DNA of 64,000 nucleotides from JBCFBK01 sp039679975. GTDB taxonomy: Bacteria > Bacteroidota > Bacteroidia > Bacteroidales > Prolixibacteraceae. This document shows, piece by piece, positions 25,795 to 34,423 of the stretch (the first letter of the stretch is position 1; every line of letters starts with the position of its first letter). The notes below the pieces were generated by a model. That model had not been told where the DNA came from. It made no database searches and saw nothing but the letters and a program-made list of their open reading frames with translations. The translations under genes and the position numbers were made by a program. The DNA lies in assembly GCA_039679975.1 (NCBI GenBank), contig JBDKTZ010000135.1, forward strand, positions 1 through 64,000. Reading direction: 5' to 3'.

Positions 25795-26893
25795 TTACTG
25801 TTTCTCTTCTCCTCCAAACTCCATCAGGTAAGCTTTAATGAATCCGTCAATCTCACCGTCAAGCACCGCCTGTACATTTCCCGTTTCATAGCCCGTCCTC
25901 ACATCCTTAACCATCCGGTATGGCTGAAGCACGTACGAACGGATCTGGGAACCCCATTCAATCTTTTTCTTTTGTGATTCAATTTGCTGCACGGCTTCCC
26001 TGCGTTTACGCAATTCGAGTTCATACAACTGCGACTTCAGCAGTCGCAAGGCATTCTCTTTATTACCGAGTTGCGACCGGCTTTCGGTATTCTCAATGGT
26101 GATGCCTGTAGGGGCATGTTTGAGGCGAACACCTGTCTCCACTTTATTGACATTCTGCCCTCCGGCACCGCCCGAACGGAATGTGTCCCAGCTGATGTCT
26201 GCAGGGTTGATTTCAATTTCAATCGTATCGTCAACCAAAGGGGCCACAAATACGGAAGTAAAAGAAGTCATCCGTTTATTTTGCGCATTGAAAGGAGATA
26301 AGCGAACCAGACGGTGTACCCCGTTTTCGCTCTTCAGGTACCCATAGGCAAACTCGCCTTCAAATTCGATCGTGCAGCTCTTCACTCCCACCTCATCGCC
26401 AGGATTAAACTCCGACACCTTGATCTGGTAACCGTTCTTTTCGCCCCAGCGCATGTACATCCTCATCAGCATGTCGGCCCAATCATTGCTCTCGGTACCT
26501 CCGGCACCCGCATTGATTTTCAAGACCGCACCCAATTTGTCTTCCTCCTGCCGAAGCATATTTTTAGCTTCGAGCTGTTCGATCAGCGCCAGTGTTTGAT
26601 TGAAATGATCTGTTATTTCCTGGTCAGAAGCTTCCTCCGCTTCGTAAAAATCATACAAAACAACTAGGTCTTCCAGGCTCCGGTTGATTTCTTCCCACCC
26701 ACTGGTCCACGCCTTCACGGAACGGATCTTCTTCATCTGATCTTCAGCGTCCTTGGGATGAGTCCAAAAATCCGGATCCTGTGCTTTTAATTCCTCTTCC
26801 TTTAACTGTATTAATTTGGCATCGTAGTCAAAGATGCCTCCTCAGCGCATCCCGGCGCTCAGCAAGCTCTTTAAGCTGCTCCTTTAAAATCAT
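25795..26893 (-). CDS. prfB: Peptide chain release factor 2, with programmed +1 frameshift
   Basis: RF2 recognises UGA and UAA. The zero frame starts at the ATG at 26893 and encodes 21 residues (MILKEQLKELAERRDALRRHL) before an in-frame TGA at 26830-26828. Skipping one base continues as DYDAKLIQLKEEELKAQDPDF and on to the stop at 25795, giving 365 residues in total, the normal RF2 length. The GGQ motif is present in FRSGGAGGQNVNKVETGVRL, and SPFNAQNKRMTSF lies upstream of it. This is the classic autoregulated arrangement: low RF2 favours the frameshift. ppk1 follows closely and may be co-transcribed. Confidence 0.96.
26827..26842 (-). promoter_or_regulatory. prfB: prfB frameshift signal
   Basis: On the minus strand the sequence is AGGAGGCATCTTTGAC: an internal Shine-Dalgarno-like AGGAGG, three bases, then the slippery CTT followed by the TGA stop and C. 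This is the same arrangement as in E. coli prfB, and the reading frame after the slip is open. Confidence 0.93.
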
Positions 26894-26918
26894 AATTCTT
26901 TATTTTTTAGTTTAAAAG

Positions 26919-26926
26919 CAAAAGTA
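26919..26926 (-). promoter_or_regulatory. Probable -7 promoter element for prfB
   Basis: On the minus strand TACTTTTG matches TAnnTTTG, 25 nt upstream of the prfB ATG. Confidence 0.45.
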
Positions 26927-26971
26927 GGAAAACAAAGGCGATAATTCAACCGCCCGCTTCTATAATGATAT

Positions 26972-26998
26972 AAAAAGAGCGGGGTAGTCCGCTTTTAT
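26972..26998 (-). terminator. Possible terminator of the 27019-27735 lipoprotein gene
   Basis: On the minus strand AAAAGCGG pairs with CCGCTCTTTT, with a two-base bulge, and ends in T. It starts 21 nt after the stop codon. Confidence 0.55.
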
Positions 26999-27018
26999 GA
27001 TTAGCAGATCAGGTTGCA

Positions 27019-27735
27019 TCAGTTCGCTCCGCCCCAAACTACAGTTGCGGTTGCAATCGATTTTGCCTGGACGTTCATGCTGACGGCAACAGATTCATAC
27101 ATAAAAGCGCTGACAATAACTGTATAGGTCACGCCATCATCGGGCGCATCATACCAGATAGTTGTATTTTCCGCAATTTCGTGACTGACCTTGGATCCTG
27201 CAAGGTTCGTGCTGATATAAACAAGCTTGCCGGCCGGATCTTTCAGGGAAACGACAATATAATCGGCATCTTTCACCACATCCCACTCTATTTTGATCCT
27301 TGAATTGGTCACGTCATATTCGCACCCGGTGATCTTAGCCGGGAACAGCACACCATCAGTAAGCTTATCCACATCGGTATCTTCTTCGGCTGTAATGAAT
27401 TTAAAAGAGAAACTGTAATTTCCCTGATCTGGAAGGGCCGCTGTAAATTCGTCTTCTGCGGTTTCATAATAATAATCGTACGTACTCCCATTATAAGAAG
27501 CAAGATCAGTTACCACGTTTGCCGGGGAAGTTGCGGTTACTTTCGAAAAGTCCTTGTTTCCAAACGCGTGAAGCGCCAGACCATATAAAGTATCGGCCTC
27601 TGTTCCTGCCCCGATTATTTTCGAAATAATGAAGGCATCACCGTTTGCATCAGCAACAAAGTCGTCTTCTGCACATGAAATGGCGAGATTGGCCATGGCT
27701 AATGCAATCATTAAATTTGCTATCGTCTTTCTCAT
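27019..27735 (-). CDS. Surface-type lipoprotein, paralogue 1 of a tandem pair
   Basis: A 238-residue protein with a lipoprotein signal (Cys21 in AISCAEDD). The acidic residues right after the Cys resemble the surface-export signal of Bacteroidota lipoproteins. The mature protein looks like two beta domains: GDAFIISKIIGAG, then DEFTAALPDQGNYSFSF; and later a fibronectin-like part with RIKIEWDVVKDADYIVVSL, ending in ATVVWGG. It shares the start MRKT, the DEDEF/DEFTAALP block and the ending ATVVWG with its upstream neighbour, so the two are paralogues. The function is unknown. Confidence 0.75.
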   Translation of the reverse strand: MRKTIANLMIALAMANLAISCAEDDFVADANGDAFIISKIIGAGTEADTLYGLALHAFGNKDFSKVTATSPANVVTDLASYNGSTYDYYYETAEDEFTAALPDQGNYSFSFKFITAEEDTDVDKLTDGVLFPAKITGCEYDVTNSRIKIEWDVVKDADYIVVSLKDPAGKLVYISTNLAGSKVSHEIAENTTIWYDAPDDGVTYTVIVSAFMYESVAVSMNVQAKSIATATVVWGGAN

Positions 27736-27777
27736 TTGTGTTGAATTAGTACTTCATTCCATCACTTGCCCTAATCG

Positions 27778-27811
27778 AAAAGAGCAGACTACAAAGATAA
27801 TCTGCTCTTTT
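27778..27811 (-). terminator. Terminator of paralogue 2
   Basis: Perfect 11-bp inverted repeat AAAAGAGCAGA/TCTGCTCTTTT between the two lipoprotein genes. It lies 24 nt after the stop of the upstream paralogue, so the two genes have separate transcripts or strong attenuation between them. Confidence 0.8.
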
Positions 27812-27834
27812 CAATATCTGAGAAAACTGAAGGT

Positions 27835-28559
27835 TTATTCCACGCCCCACACAACAGTGGCGGTACCGGTAGAAACCGCCTGCAGTCCGCCTGAACTGTC
27901 GGCCAGCAAGGCTATGACTTCAACGATATAAGAAGTTCCGTTAGTCATTGTATAGCCAGACTTCCAGCTTCCCGAGCTTTGCGAGATCGTATAGTCTGTG
28001 TCATCGCCTTGAAGGTATCCTGAATTATTGACCAGGTTGCTGAATATGACGTCTCCGTCCGTTTCTGTAAGCCTGATATAGATCGCCTGAGCGTCATCCA
28101 CTTCTTCCCATTTCAGTTCGATCTTGTTACTGCCAAAATCGGCTTTTGTAATTTCTGCCGGGAGTAATTTTTTATCGCTCAATGCTTCCGCAGCCGAATA
28201 GCTTTCTCCTGTTGCAAAAGTAAATAAGAAGCTATAAGTGCCTTTTTCGGGCAGAGTAGATGCAAATTCGTCTTCATCTGTTTCCCAAGAGAACGCGTAA
28301 GCATAATCAGGGTTCTTCTCCAGGTTATAATTTTTAGTACCCGCAGTCACTTTAATTGATGAAAGAGTACCGTAAACGGCCCAACCATCAATATGCAATC
28401 CATAAACGACAGCTGGTTGCCCACCTTCCTCTCCTGCAGGGATCCTTTAGAAATGATGTAAGCGTCACCTCCTCCCTGCGGTTCAGGGTCATCGTCATTA
28501 CAGGCAACAAAACCGGCAACAAAAACAAGCAACAATGCTTTTAATAAAGTCTTTCTCAT
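27835..28559 (-). pseudogene. Surface-type lipoprotein, paralogue 2, frameshifted
   Basis: The start at 28559 gives a lipoprotein signal (Cys20 in VACNDDDPE, again acidic) and GGGDAYIISKGS, and then the frame runs out. The continuation is in another frame as GGQPAVVYGLHIDGWAVYG, TDEDEFASTLPEKGTYSFLF, a fibronectin-like part (NKIELKWEEVDDAQAIYIRL) and the end TATVVWG. The break falls near 28420-28434, in a purine-rich stretch (GGAGAGGAAGGTGGG on the minus strand), where one missing base would explain it. Paralogue 1 is intact in the same place. This is either a real inactivation or a single-base sequencing error. Confidence 0.75.
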
Positions 28560-28772
28560 AGCTTTTCTGTTATTATAAATTAACTCTAAATAATTGATAG
28601 ATGCATACCGGCCAAAAAGGTTGCGGCATTTTAATAATTTTCAGGATCATTTTCCCTAACTTTCTATCGAACAGATCACGCAAAATCGCCTTTTTTCTTG
28701 TAAAGGAAAGAAATTAGCGTAAAAAACAAGCATATTTTAGGAAAAAATAAATAGCGGGGTTATAAAAAAGCA

Positions 28773-28780
28773 TATCTTTG
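28773..28780 (+). promoter_or_regulatory. Probable -7 promoter element for rpsP
   Basis: TATCTTTG matches TAnnTTTG, 43 nt before the rpsP start codon. Confidence 0.55.
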
Positions 28781-28823
28781 CCGCACATTTTAATGAAGCA
28801 TTTATCAATTAAATTTTATTTCA

Positions 28824-29384
28824 ATGCCAGCAAAAATCAGGTTGCAGCGACATGGTCGCAAACGTTACGCTTACTATCACATTGTGATAGCTGATAGCAG
28901 GGCACCACGAGATGGTCGTTACATTGAAAGGATTGGAAATTATAATCCAAATACTAATCCTGCTACGATCGATCTTGATTTTGACAAAGCTTTATCCTGG
29001 CTTAACAAAGGTGCTCAACCCACAGACACAGTAAGGGCTATTTTATCGTACAAAGGCGTGTTGTACATGAAACATCTGCTCGGTGGCGTCGCGAAAGGTG
29101 CGTTCTCTGAAGAAGAAGCCGAACGCCGTTTTAAAGTATGGCTCACTGAAAAGGAATCACAAATTCAGAACAAAAAAGAGCGTTTAAACAAAGAATCGGA
29201 ATCGGAAAAGAAAGCGCGTCTCCAGGCCGAGGCTAAGGTGAATGAAGAAAGAGCTGCTGCCCTGGCCAAAAAAGAAGCCGAACTCGCAGCTGCTGCAGCA
29301 GCAGAAAAAGCAGCGAAGGAAGCTCCTGCTGCCGAAACTCCTGCAGAGGAATCTCCTTCGAACGAAGAAAATGCTGCCGGGTAA
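28824..29384 (+). CDS. rpsP: 30S ribosomal protein S16 with long C-terminal extension
   Basis: The first about 85 residues are standard S16: KIRLQRHGRKRYAYYHIVIADSRAPRDGRYIERIGNYNP is broken here only by line, and GAQPTDTVRAILS ends the core. The remaining about 100 residues are a low-complexity Lys/Glu/Ala tail with a long charged helix and an Ala-rich end. E. coli S16 has 82 residues; long tails are common in Bacteroidota. The gene has its own promoter and terminator and is not joined to rimM/trmD/rplS. Confidence 0.95.
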   Translation: MPAKIRLQRHGRKRYAYYHIVIADSRAPRDGRYIERIGNYNPNTNPATIDLDFDKALSWLNKGAQPTDTVRAILSYKGVLYMKHLLGGVAKGAFSEEEAERRFKVWLTEKESQIQNKKERLNKESESEKKARLQAEAKVNEERAAALAKKEAELAAAAAAEKAAKEAPAAETPAEESPSNEENAAG

Positions 29385-29431
29385 ACTCTTTATTTGTTAT
29401 TAAGACATTTTGCTTCATACGCAGCAATAAT

Positions 29432-29462
29432 AAAAAGCAGCAGAAGTCATCTGCTGCTTTTT
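29432..29462. terminator. Terminator between rpsP and hflX
   Basis: Perfect 12-bp stem AAAAAGCAGCAG/CTGCTGCTTTTT with a seven-base loop. It has T runs in both directions, serves rpsP (plus), and touches the hflX stop (minus). Confidence 0.85.
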
Positions 29463-30664
29463 TATTCTGCCTGTTCAGTATCGTACAGAAAATCGTTATA
29501 CGGAAAGCGCGTCACGTGGATCTTACGGACTTCTTCATACAGGATTTTCTTAAAATCGTCCAGATTAACTTTCTCAGTCGCGGAAATAAACAATGACGGT
29601 GTATTCTTTTTCCCGATCCAACTGTCTTTCAATTCATCGAGTGAATAATTTTCCCTGGATCTGGGGCTCAGATCGTCTTCTTCCTTTCTTGTATATTGAA
29701 AAGCATCTATCTTGTTAAAAACGAAGATGGTTGGCTTATCACCTGCATTGATATCGCTTAATGTCTGATTCACGGTCCGGATCTGTTCCTCGAAGCCGGG
29801 ATGCGATATATCAACAACATGAACAAGCAGATCGGCCTCCCGAACTTCATCAAGAGTCGACTTAAATGACTCCACCAGGTCATGAGGCAATTTCCGGATA
29901 AAACCTACCGTATCAGACAGCAGGAATGGTAAATTTTCGATCACGACCTTGCGCACTGTTGTATCGAGAGTTGCAAACAACTTGTTCTCTGCAAATACTT
30001 CCGATTTAGACAACACGTTCATGATCGTCGATTTTCCGACGTTGGTATACCCAACAAGGGCGACACGAACCATCTTACCCCTGTTTTTACGTTGGGAGGC
30101 TTTCTGTTTGTCAATCTTAATAAGCTGTTCTTTCAGCCTGGCAATCTTATCCAAAATGATCCGGCGGTCGGTTTCGATTTGTGTTTCACCTGGTCCGCGC
30201 AGCCCGATCCCTCCGCGCTGCCGTTCGAGGTGTGTCCACAATCGCGTCAGGCGTGGCAGCATATATTGGTACTGCGCCAGTTCAACCTGTGTTTTTGCAT
30301 GTGCTGTCTGTGCCCTTTTTGCAAAAATATCCAAGATCAGATTAGTTCGGTCAAGTACCTTCCTTTCCAGGGTTCGTTCAATATTTCGCAATTGTGTCGG
30401 ACTCAGTTCATCATCAAAAATGACGGTATCGATATCGTTTATCGTGACGTAGTCCTGTATTTCCACGAGCTTACCCGAGCCCACGAAGGTTGCTGAATTT
30501 GGAACATCCAACCGCTGAAAAAATTTCTTCTTCACCACCGCCCCAGCTGTATCTGCAAGGAATTCAAGTTCATCGAGATACTCCTTTGACTGTTTTTCGT
30601 CCTGATCCTGGTTGATCAAGCCAACCAGAACTACGGTTTCAGGGATCATCGCTGTATCAATCAT
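29462..30664 (-). CDS. hflX: Ribosome-associated GTPase HflX
   Basis: A 400-residue GTPase that splits stalled or heat-damaged ribosomes. The N-terminal HflX domain ends with RGGIGLRGPGETQIETDRR. The G domain has G1 GYTNVGKST, the G2/G3 region ATLDTTVRKV and DTVGFIRKLPHDLVESFKS, and G4 NKIDAF. The length is typical. It is a single gene here, with terminators on both sides. Confidence 0.95.
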   Translation of the reverse strand: MIDTAMIPETVVLVGLINQDQDEKQSKEYLDELEFLADTAGAVVKKKFFQRLDVPNSATFVGSGKLVEIQDYVTINDIDTVIFDDELSPTQLRNIERTLERKVLDRTNLILDIFAKRAQTAHAKTQVELAQYQYMLPRLTRLWTHLERQRGGIGLRGPGETQIETDRRIILDKIARLKEQLIKIDKQKASQRKNRGKMVRVALVGYTNVGKSTIMNVLSKSEVFAENKLFATLDTTVRKVVIENLPFLLSDTVGFIRKLPHDLVESFKSTLDEVREADLLVHVVDISHPGFEEQIRTVNQTLSDINAGDKPTIFVFNKIDAFQYTRKEEDDLSPRSRENYSLDELKDSWIGKKNTPSLFISATEKVNLDDFKKILYEEVRKIHVTRFPYNDFLYDTEQAE

Positions 30665-30687
30665 TCAACTAAAATTTATATCAAAAA

Positions 30688-30723
30688 AATCCTGGTCCCG
30701 AAGCAATATTCGAAACCAGGATT
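30688..30723 (-). terminator. Rho-independent terminator of tonB
   Basis: The stem AATCCTGGT/ACCAGGATT, read on the minus strand, is followed by seven T. It lies between the tonB stop and hflX. Confidence 0.85.
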
Positions 30724-30747
30724 CTCTGCTATTGTTACAAAATCTCG

Positions 30748-31434
30748 TTACTGCAACACAAAGCTGATAGGCACAGTGTAGGATACCTTAACGGGTTTTC
30801 CACGCTGCATACCTGGTTTCCACTTTGGCAGACTATTTACAACGCGAAGAGCCTCTTTATCCAGAGAAGGATCGACTCCACGTGCAATTTTTGCATTAGT
30901 AATACTTCCGTCCTTATCAACGACGAAGTTTACATAAACCTTACCCTGTATGCCGTTTTCCTGAGCAATTACCGGATACTTAATGGCATTGGCAATAAAC
31001 TTACGTAAAGCAAGCTCACCACCCGGAAACTCCGGCATATCTTCTACAATAAAGAACACCTGGCTGTCTTCGGCCTTTTCTTCTTCCTGCTTGATAATCG
31101 GAGCTACGTCAATAACAGTCTTATCATCAGCTTCCGTATCCTGAATATCTAACTCCTCATCAATGTCAGTTTCGTTGTCCACGATATTCAGTACCTCCAC
31201 AACTTTTGGCGGCGGTGGCGGTGGCGGTGGTTTTACTTCTTCCTGACGGGTAATCGGAATAATCTCATCTTCCACCTCCTGTGTTGCAACAGTCCCAAGT
31301 GAAGCGGCTTTTTCAACCTTACTGGTCCATTCAAACGCAAGTAAACAGAGGCCTAGAGAGATCACTAACCCAATCTGAACAAAAGTATTCCTCTTGTTCT
31401 CAAGATCAGCTTTCGGTGATTTCTTTAATTCCAT
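30748..31434 (-). CDS. tonB: TonB-family energy transducer
   Basis: A 228-residue protein that couples the inner-membrane proton motive force to outer-membrane TonB-dependent receptors. It has a short basic cytoplasmic start, one membrane helix (about 19-37, with VQIGLVISLGLCLLAFEW), a proline run of eight residues after EEVK, an acidic linker, and a C-terminal TonB domain. That domain begins FPGGELALRKFIANAIKYP and includes GKVYVNFVVDKDG and LPKWKPGMQRGKPVKV. ExbB/ExbD genes are not adjacent. Confidence 0.92.
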   Translation of the reverse strand: MELKKSPKADLENKRNTFVQIGLVISLGLCLLAFEWTSKVEKAASLGTVATQEVEDEIIPITRQEEVKPPPPPPPPKVVEVLNIVDNETDIDEELDIQDTEADDKTVIDVAPIIKQEEEKAEDSQVFFIVEDMPEFPGGELALRKFIANAIKYPVIAQENGIQGKVYVNFVVDKDGSITNAKIARGVDPSLDKEALRVVNSLPKWKPGMQRGKPVKVSYTVPISFVLQ

Positions 31435-31788
31435 AATTCGGTTTTAGCAATTTATCATGTTACACAAACATCATTCCTCAATGAGGGTCTAAAGATAAAA
31501 AATAATCTTCAAAAGCAATGAAACGGATAAAAATATTCTTTTTCAGAAAATCTATCCGGGGTCTATTCTTGTTTGACTGTCAAACTTTAGCAGAAAACAG
31601 GTCGCACTTGTTTTACCTTTTTTGCCGAAAATCTTGCAGATTTAAATCTATTTTCGACAAAAGCAAAAATCACACCAAAAAATATGATTTTAAAAAAAAT
31701 TCGTGCAATAAGCTCGTTGTTCCATACATTCTGCGCTCTGTTTCTAACATTATTTCTAAATTAGAAGCCTTATTGATCTTAAACTCTT
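31435..31788. other. 354-nt gap between tonB and the permease
   Basis: AT-rich divergent intergenic region that must carry the tonB and permease promoters. I see no convincing ORF, RNA or clear TAnnTTTG box in it. Confidence 0.4.
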
Positions 31789-33183
31789 ATGGACAATCAA
31801 CGGAATCTGGTCAGAACGTTAGGCCTTGGATATGTGATTATATTCGTAATTGCTAATATCATCGGGTCGGGGGTATATAAAAAAATAGCCCCGATGGCCG
31901 CTGAACTCCAGTCTCCGGCCTGGATCCTTCTCGCCTGGATAGCAGGAGGTATCATCACCTTATTCGGTGCTTTGAGTAACGCGGAAGTTGCCGGATTGCT
32001 CGCCGACACCGGAGGCGAGTTCGTCTATTTAAAAAAGATCTATAATCGCTTTTTTGCATTCATTTACGGCTGGTCTCTATTTACGGTTATTCAGACAGCA
32101 ACCATTTCATCATTGGCATATGTTTTTGCCCAGTCATTGAACAGCATTGTTACCCTTCCGGAATTACTCCCTTCCCTTCAACAATTTACAATTGGCGGTA
32201 TTTTCTTTCCCTTTCAGGACTCGGGTGTCAAGCTGATAGCCATTGTGCTGATTTTATTACTTACATTCCTCAACATTCGGGGACTGAAAAGCGGAGCGGG
32301 CACAAGTAAAATCATCTTGTTGCTGGTATGTGCCGGTCTGCTGACGATTATCATGTTCGGATTGAACAGTGGCGCGGCCCGGCTTTCCGCGAACACGGTT
32401 ATTCACAATACTACAATTAAGACTGTGACGTTCTCATCTTTTTACACTGCTATGCTGGCTGCTTTCTGGGCATATCAAGGGTGGGTTTCAGTGGGTTTTA
32501 TCGGAGGTGAGATCAAAGATGCAAAAAGAAATATTCCAAAAGGAATTGTAATCGGTGTTTTAATCGTCATCTTAATTTATTTGCTCGTAAATATAACCTA
32601 TCTCTCGCTTTTGCCGGTTTCGCAACTCATTCAGATCCACGGATCTGTCAATCAGATTGCCGCGGTTGAAGCAGTCAGGGTATTCTGGGGTACCGGAGGC
32701 GTTCTGTTTATTTCACTGCTGATCCTGATCACCACGCTGGGCTGTACGAACGCCAGTATTCTCACAGGCGCGCGTCCTTATTATGCCATGGCCCGTGAAG
32801 GTCTTTTCCCTCAGGGTATCGCTAAAATCAATAAAGCCAATGTTCCTTCCAATTCCCTGTTAGGACAGGGAATATGGGCCTCGGTTCTGGTGTTGTCAGG
32901 CACATTCGATCAGTTGACCGATATGATTATTTTCGCTGTTTTTATTTTCTACGGCGCTACCACCCTGGGAGTGTTTATTTTGAGGAACAAGATGCCCGAT
33001 GCACACCGACCTTATAAAGTCTGGGGATATCCGTTTATACCGGCCATTTTCATTCTCTTCTGCATCGGCCTGTTCATGAATACCATTGCTACACGACCTC
33101 GTGAAGCCGCCATCGGCACAACACTGATCCTGCTGGGAATACCGGTATACTGGTTGATGAGAAAGCTGAGTAAACAGCCCTGA
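31789..33183 (+). CDS. APC-family amino acid permease
   Basis: A 464-residue inner-membrane transporter of the amino acid-polyamine-organocation superfamily. About twelve hydrophobic segments are visible. The first contains the unwound-helix motif IIGSGVYKKIAPMAAEL that contacts substrate in this fold; later come AFWAYQGWVSVGFIGGEIKDAKRNIPKG and a cytoplasmic loop with ARPYYAMAREGLFPQGIAKI. The layout resembles LAT/SteT-like exchangers. Substrate unknown. It stands alone. Confidence 0.9.
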   Translation: MDNQRNLVRTLGLGYVIIFVIANIIGSGVYKKIAPMAAELQSPAWILLAWIAGGIITLFGALSNAEVAGLLADTGGEFVYLKKIYNRFFAFIYGWSLFTVIQTATISSLAYVFAQSLNSIVTLPELLPSLQQFTIGGIFFPFQDSGVKLIAIVLILLLTFLNIRGLKSGAGTSKIILLLVCAGLLTIIMFGLNSGAARLSANTVIHNTTIKTVTFSSFYTAMLAAFWAYQGWVSVGFIGGEIKDAKRNIPKGIVIGVLIVILIYLLVNITYLSLLPVSQLIQIHGSVNQIAAVEAVRVFWGTGGVLFISLLILITTLGCTNASILTGARPYYAMAREGLFPQGIAKINKANVPSNSLLGQGIWASVLVLSGTFDQLTDMIIFAVFIFYGATTLGVFILRNKMPDAHRPYKVWGYPFIPAIFILFCIGLFMNTIATRPREAAIGTTLILLGIPVYWLMRKLSKQP

Positions 33184-33263
33184 ATTATGCATCTGATATT
33201 TTCAAAAACTTCAGCCGCAGAAATCATTTTCTATCAGAATTCATAGCAATTTAAAAATATTCC

Positions 33264-33271
33264 TATATTTG
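33264..33271 (+). promoter_or_regulatory. Probable -7 promoter element for tRNA-Ala
   Basis: TATATTTG matches TAnnTTTG and lies 12 nt upstream of the tRNA 5' end. Confidence 0.6.
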
Positions 33272-33282
33272 TGCCCTCAAAC

Positions 33283-33356
33283 GGGGGATTAGCTCAGTTG
33301 GCTAGAGCGTTTGACTGGCAGTCAAAAGGTCATCGGTTCGATTCCGATATTCTCCA
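33283..33356 (+). tRNA. tRNA-Ala (anticodon GGC)
   Basis: 74 nt. The acceptor stem GGGGGAT/ATTCTCC has two G-U pairs; the D arm contains AGCTCAGTTGGCTAGAGC, the anticodon arm TTTGA-CTGGCAG-TCAAA reads GGC, and the T loop is TTCGATT. CCA is not encoded. Confidence 0.95.
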
Positions 33357-33366
33357 CATGGCAGTC

Positions 33367-33397
33367 AAAGAGTTACAAGCAATTTGTGACTCTTTTT
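33367..33397 (+). terminator. Terminator after tRNA-Ala
   Basis: AAAGAGTTAC pairs with GTGACTCTTT (one G-T pair) around a nine-base loop and is followed by T residues. Confidence 0.75.
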
Positions 33398-33430
33398 TGT
33401 TTGGATACAATTTCAGCGACTGTGACGTGA

Positions 33431-34156
33431 TCACCTGGCTGAGAGAAAATTCCATCTGATTCCCGCTTGAGGCAGAACCTTAAGCCCCTTTTTATTGGCA
33501 AAATTGTAGTCCACATCCATCCGGATTCCGACAGACAGATGATCGACCGCAACCAATCTGCCTGCATTGTACCAAACAGATGGTGTGGCATGGACCACAA
33601 ACACATTTCTCCGAACTCCGGTTTCCCGGTTTGTCAAATCATCCCACTGTCCGAATGCAATTCCGAATAGAGAAAAACCATTAATCTTCATTATGTTGTT
33701 CCATGAATAGTAAGAATAAAGGAAAAGCGGCACTTCGGTGTCTCCTCCGGCAATTTCTCTGTAAGCGATTTGCAGGATCACCATCCGGGAATGATCTTTG
33801 GCGACCAATTTTCCGGCCGCACCCACTGTAAAACTGCTTTTTATCGGAATATAAACTCCTCCGGCATTCGTGCTGCCGCCACAATACCCCATTGCTATGT
33901 CCAAATTTCTACATGGGCTTTGTTCCCAGAAATTCAGGTATCGGGTAATGAGAAGCAGCGTATTGGACAACTGATGGCCAACGTATTTTGCATTTGTCTC
34001 AAAATAGGTACTTCCCCAGGGATCAGGTTTATACATGCTGAATTTCGCCCTGAGATATGCTTCATCCAGGCCTCTGGTTATCTGAAGATTTTGACCGGCA
34101 GCGACTGCAGACAAGCTGAACATCAAAATGAACAGCGGAAAACGAAAATACCTCAT
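33431..34156 (-). CDS. Outer-membrane beta-barrel-like protein, DUF5020-like
   Basis: A 241-residue protein with a Sec signal peptide (cleaved after about VAAG). The mature part alternates hydrophobic and polar residues, as in an eight-to-twelve-strand barrel. NLQITRGLDEAYLRAKFSMYKPDPWGSTYF resembles the start of the DUF5020 family of Bacteroidota outer-membrane proteins. The last residue is Arg rather than the aromatic residue usual for Bam substrates. Function unknown. The next 267 nt upstream hold no gene that I can support. Confidence 0.7.
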   Translation of the reverse strand: MRYFRFPLFILMFSLSAVAAGQNLQITRGLDEAYLRAKFSMYKPDPWGSTYFETNAKYVGHQLSNTLLLITRYLNFWEQSPCRNLDIAMGYCGGSTNAGGVYIPIKSSFTVGAAGKLVAKDHSRMVILQIAYREIAGGDTEVPLFLYSYYSWNNIMKINGFSLFGIAFGQWDDLTNRETGVRRNVFVVHATPSVWYNAGRLVAVDHLSVGIRMDVDYNFANKKGLKVLPQAGIRWNFLSAR

Positions 34157-34423
34157 AAACGAACAGATCGGATGAACTTAATACGATTTTACAAACACCA
34201 AGCGGAAAGAACAGAACTTCCTGATCACGCCAGGCGTTACACAATTTCAGGGGTTTCCGTTACGCTGCAAGATCAAAGGAAACCAGGAGCCCTCCTGTTC
34301 CGGGATCGATACACTTTTGCCTCCGTCAATCATTGGGATGCCCTTCCTTATCCGAAATAGCATCCCAACGAAATCAAAGGGCGTTATCGTTCTTTACTAA
34401 AGAACCCGGGATTTTTCTAACCA

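Noticed and set aside
25795..26736. prfB starting at 26736
   Set aside because: The N-terminal part is encoded in the other frame upstream and joined by the programmed frameshift; 26893 is the true start.
31518..31856. 112-codon plus-strand frame upstream of the permease
   Set aside because: Composition is that of AT-rich intergenic DNA, and it overlaps the permease start in another frame.
33271..33459. 62-codon plus-strand frame across tRNA-Ala
   Set aside because: The frame reads through the tRNA and its terminator; the RNA is the real feature.
33770..34360. 196-codon plus-strand frame
   Set aside because: Antisense to the DUF5020-like gene; its amino acid composition is not protein-like and it continues into a gap with no other coding sign.
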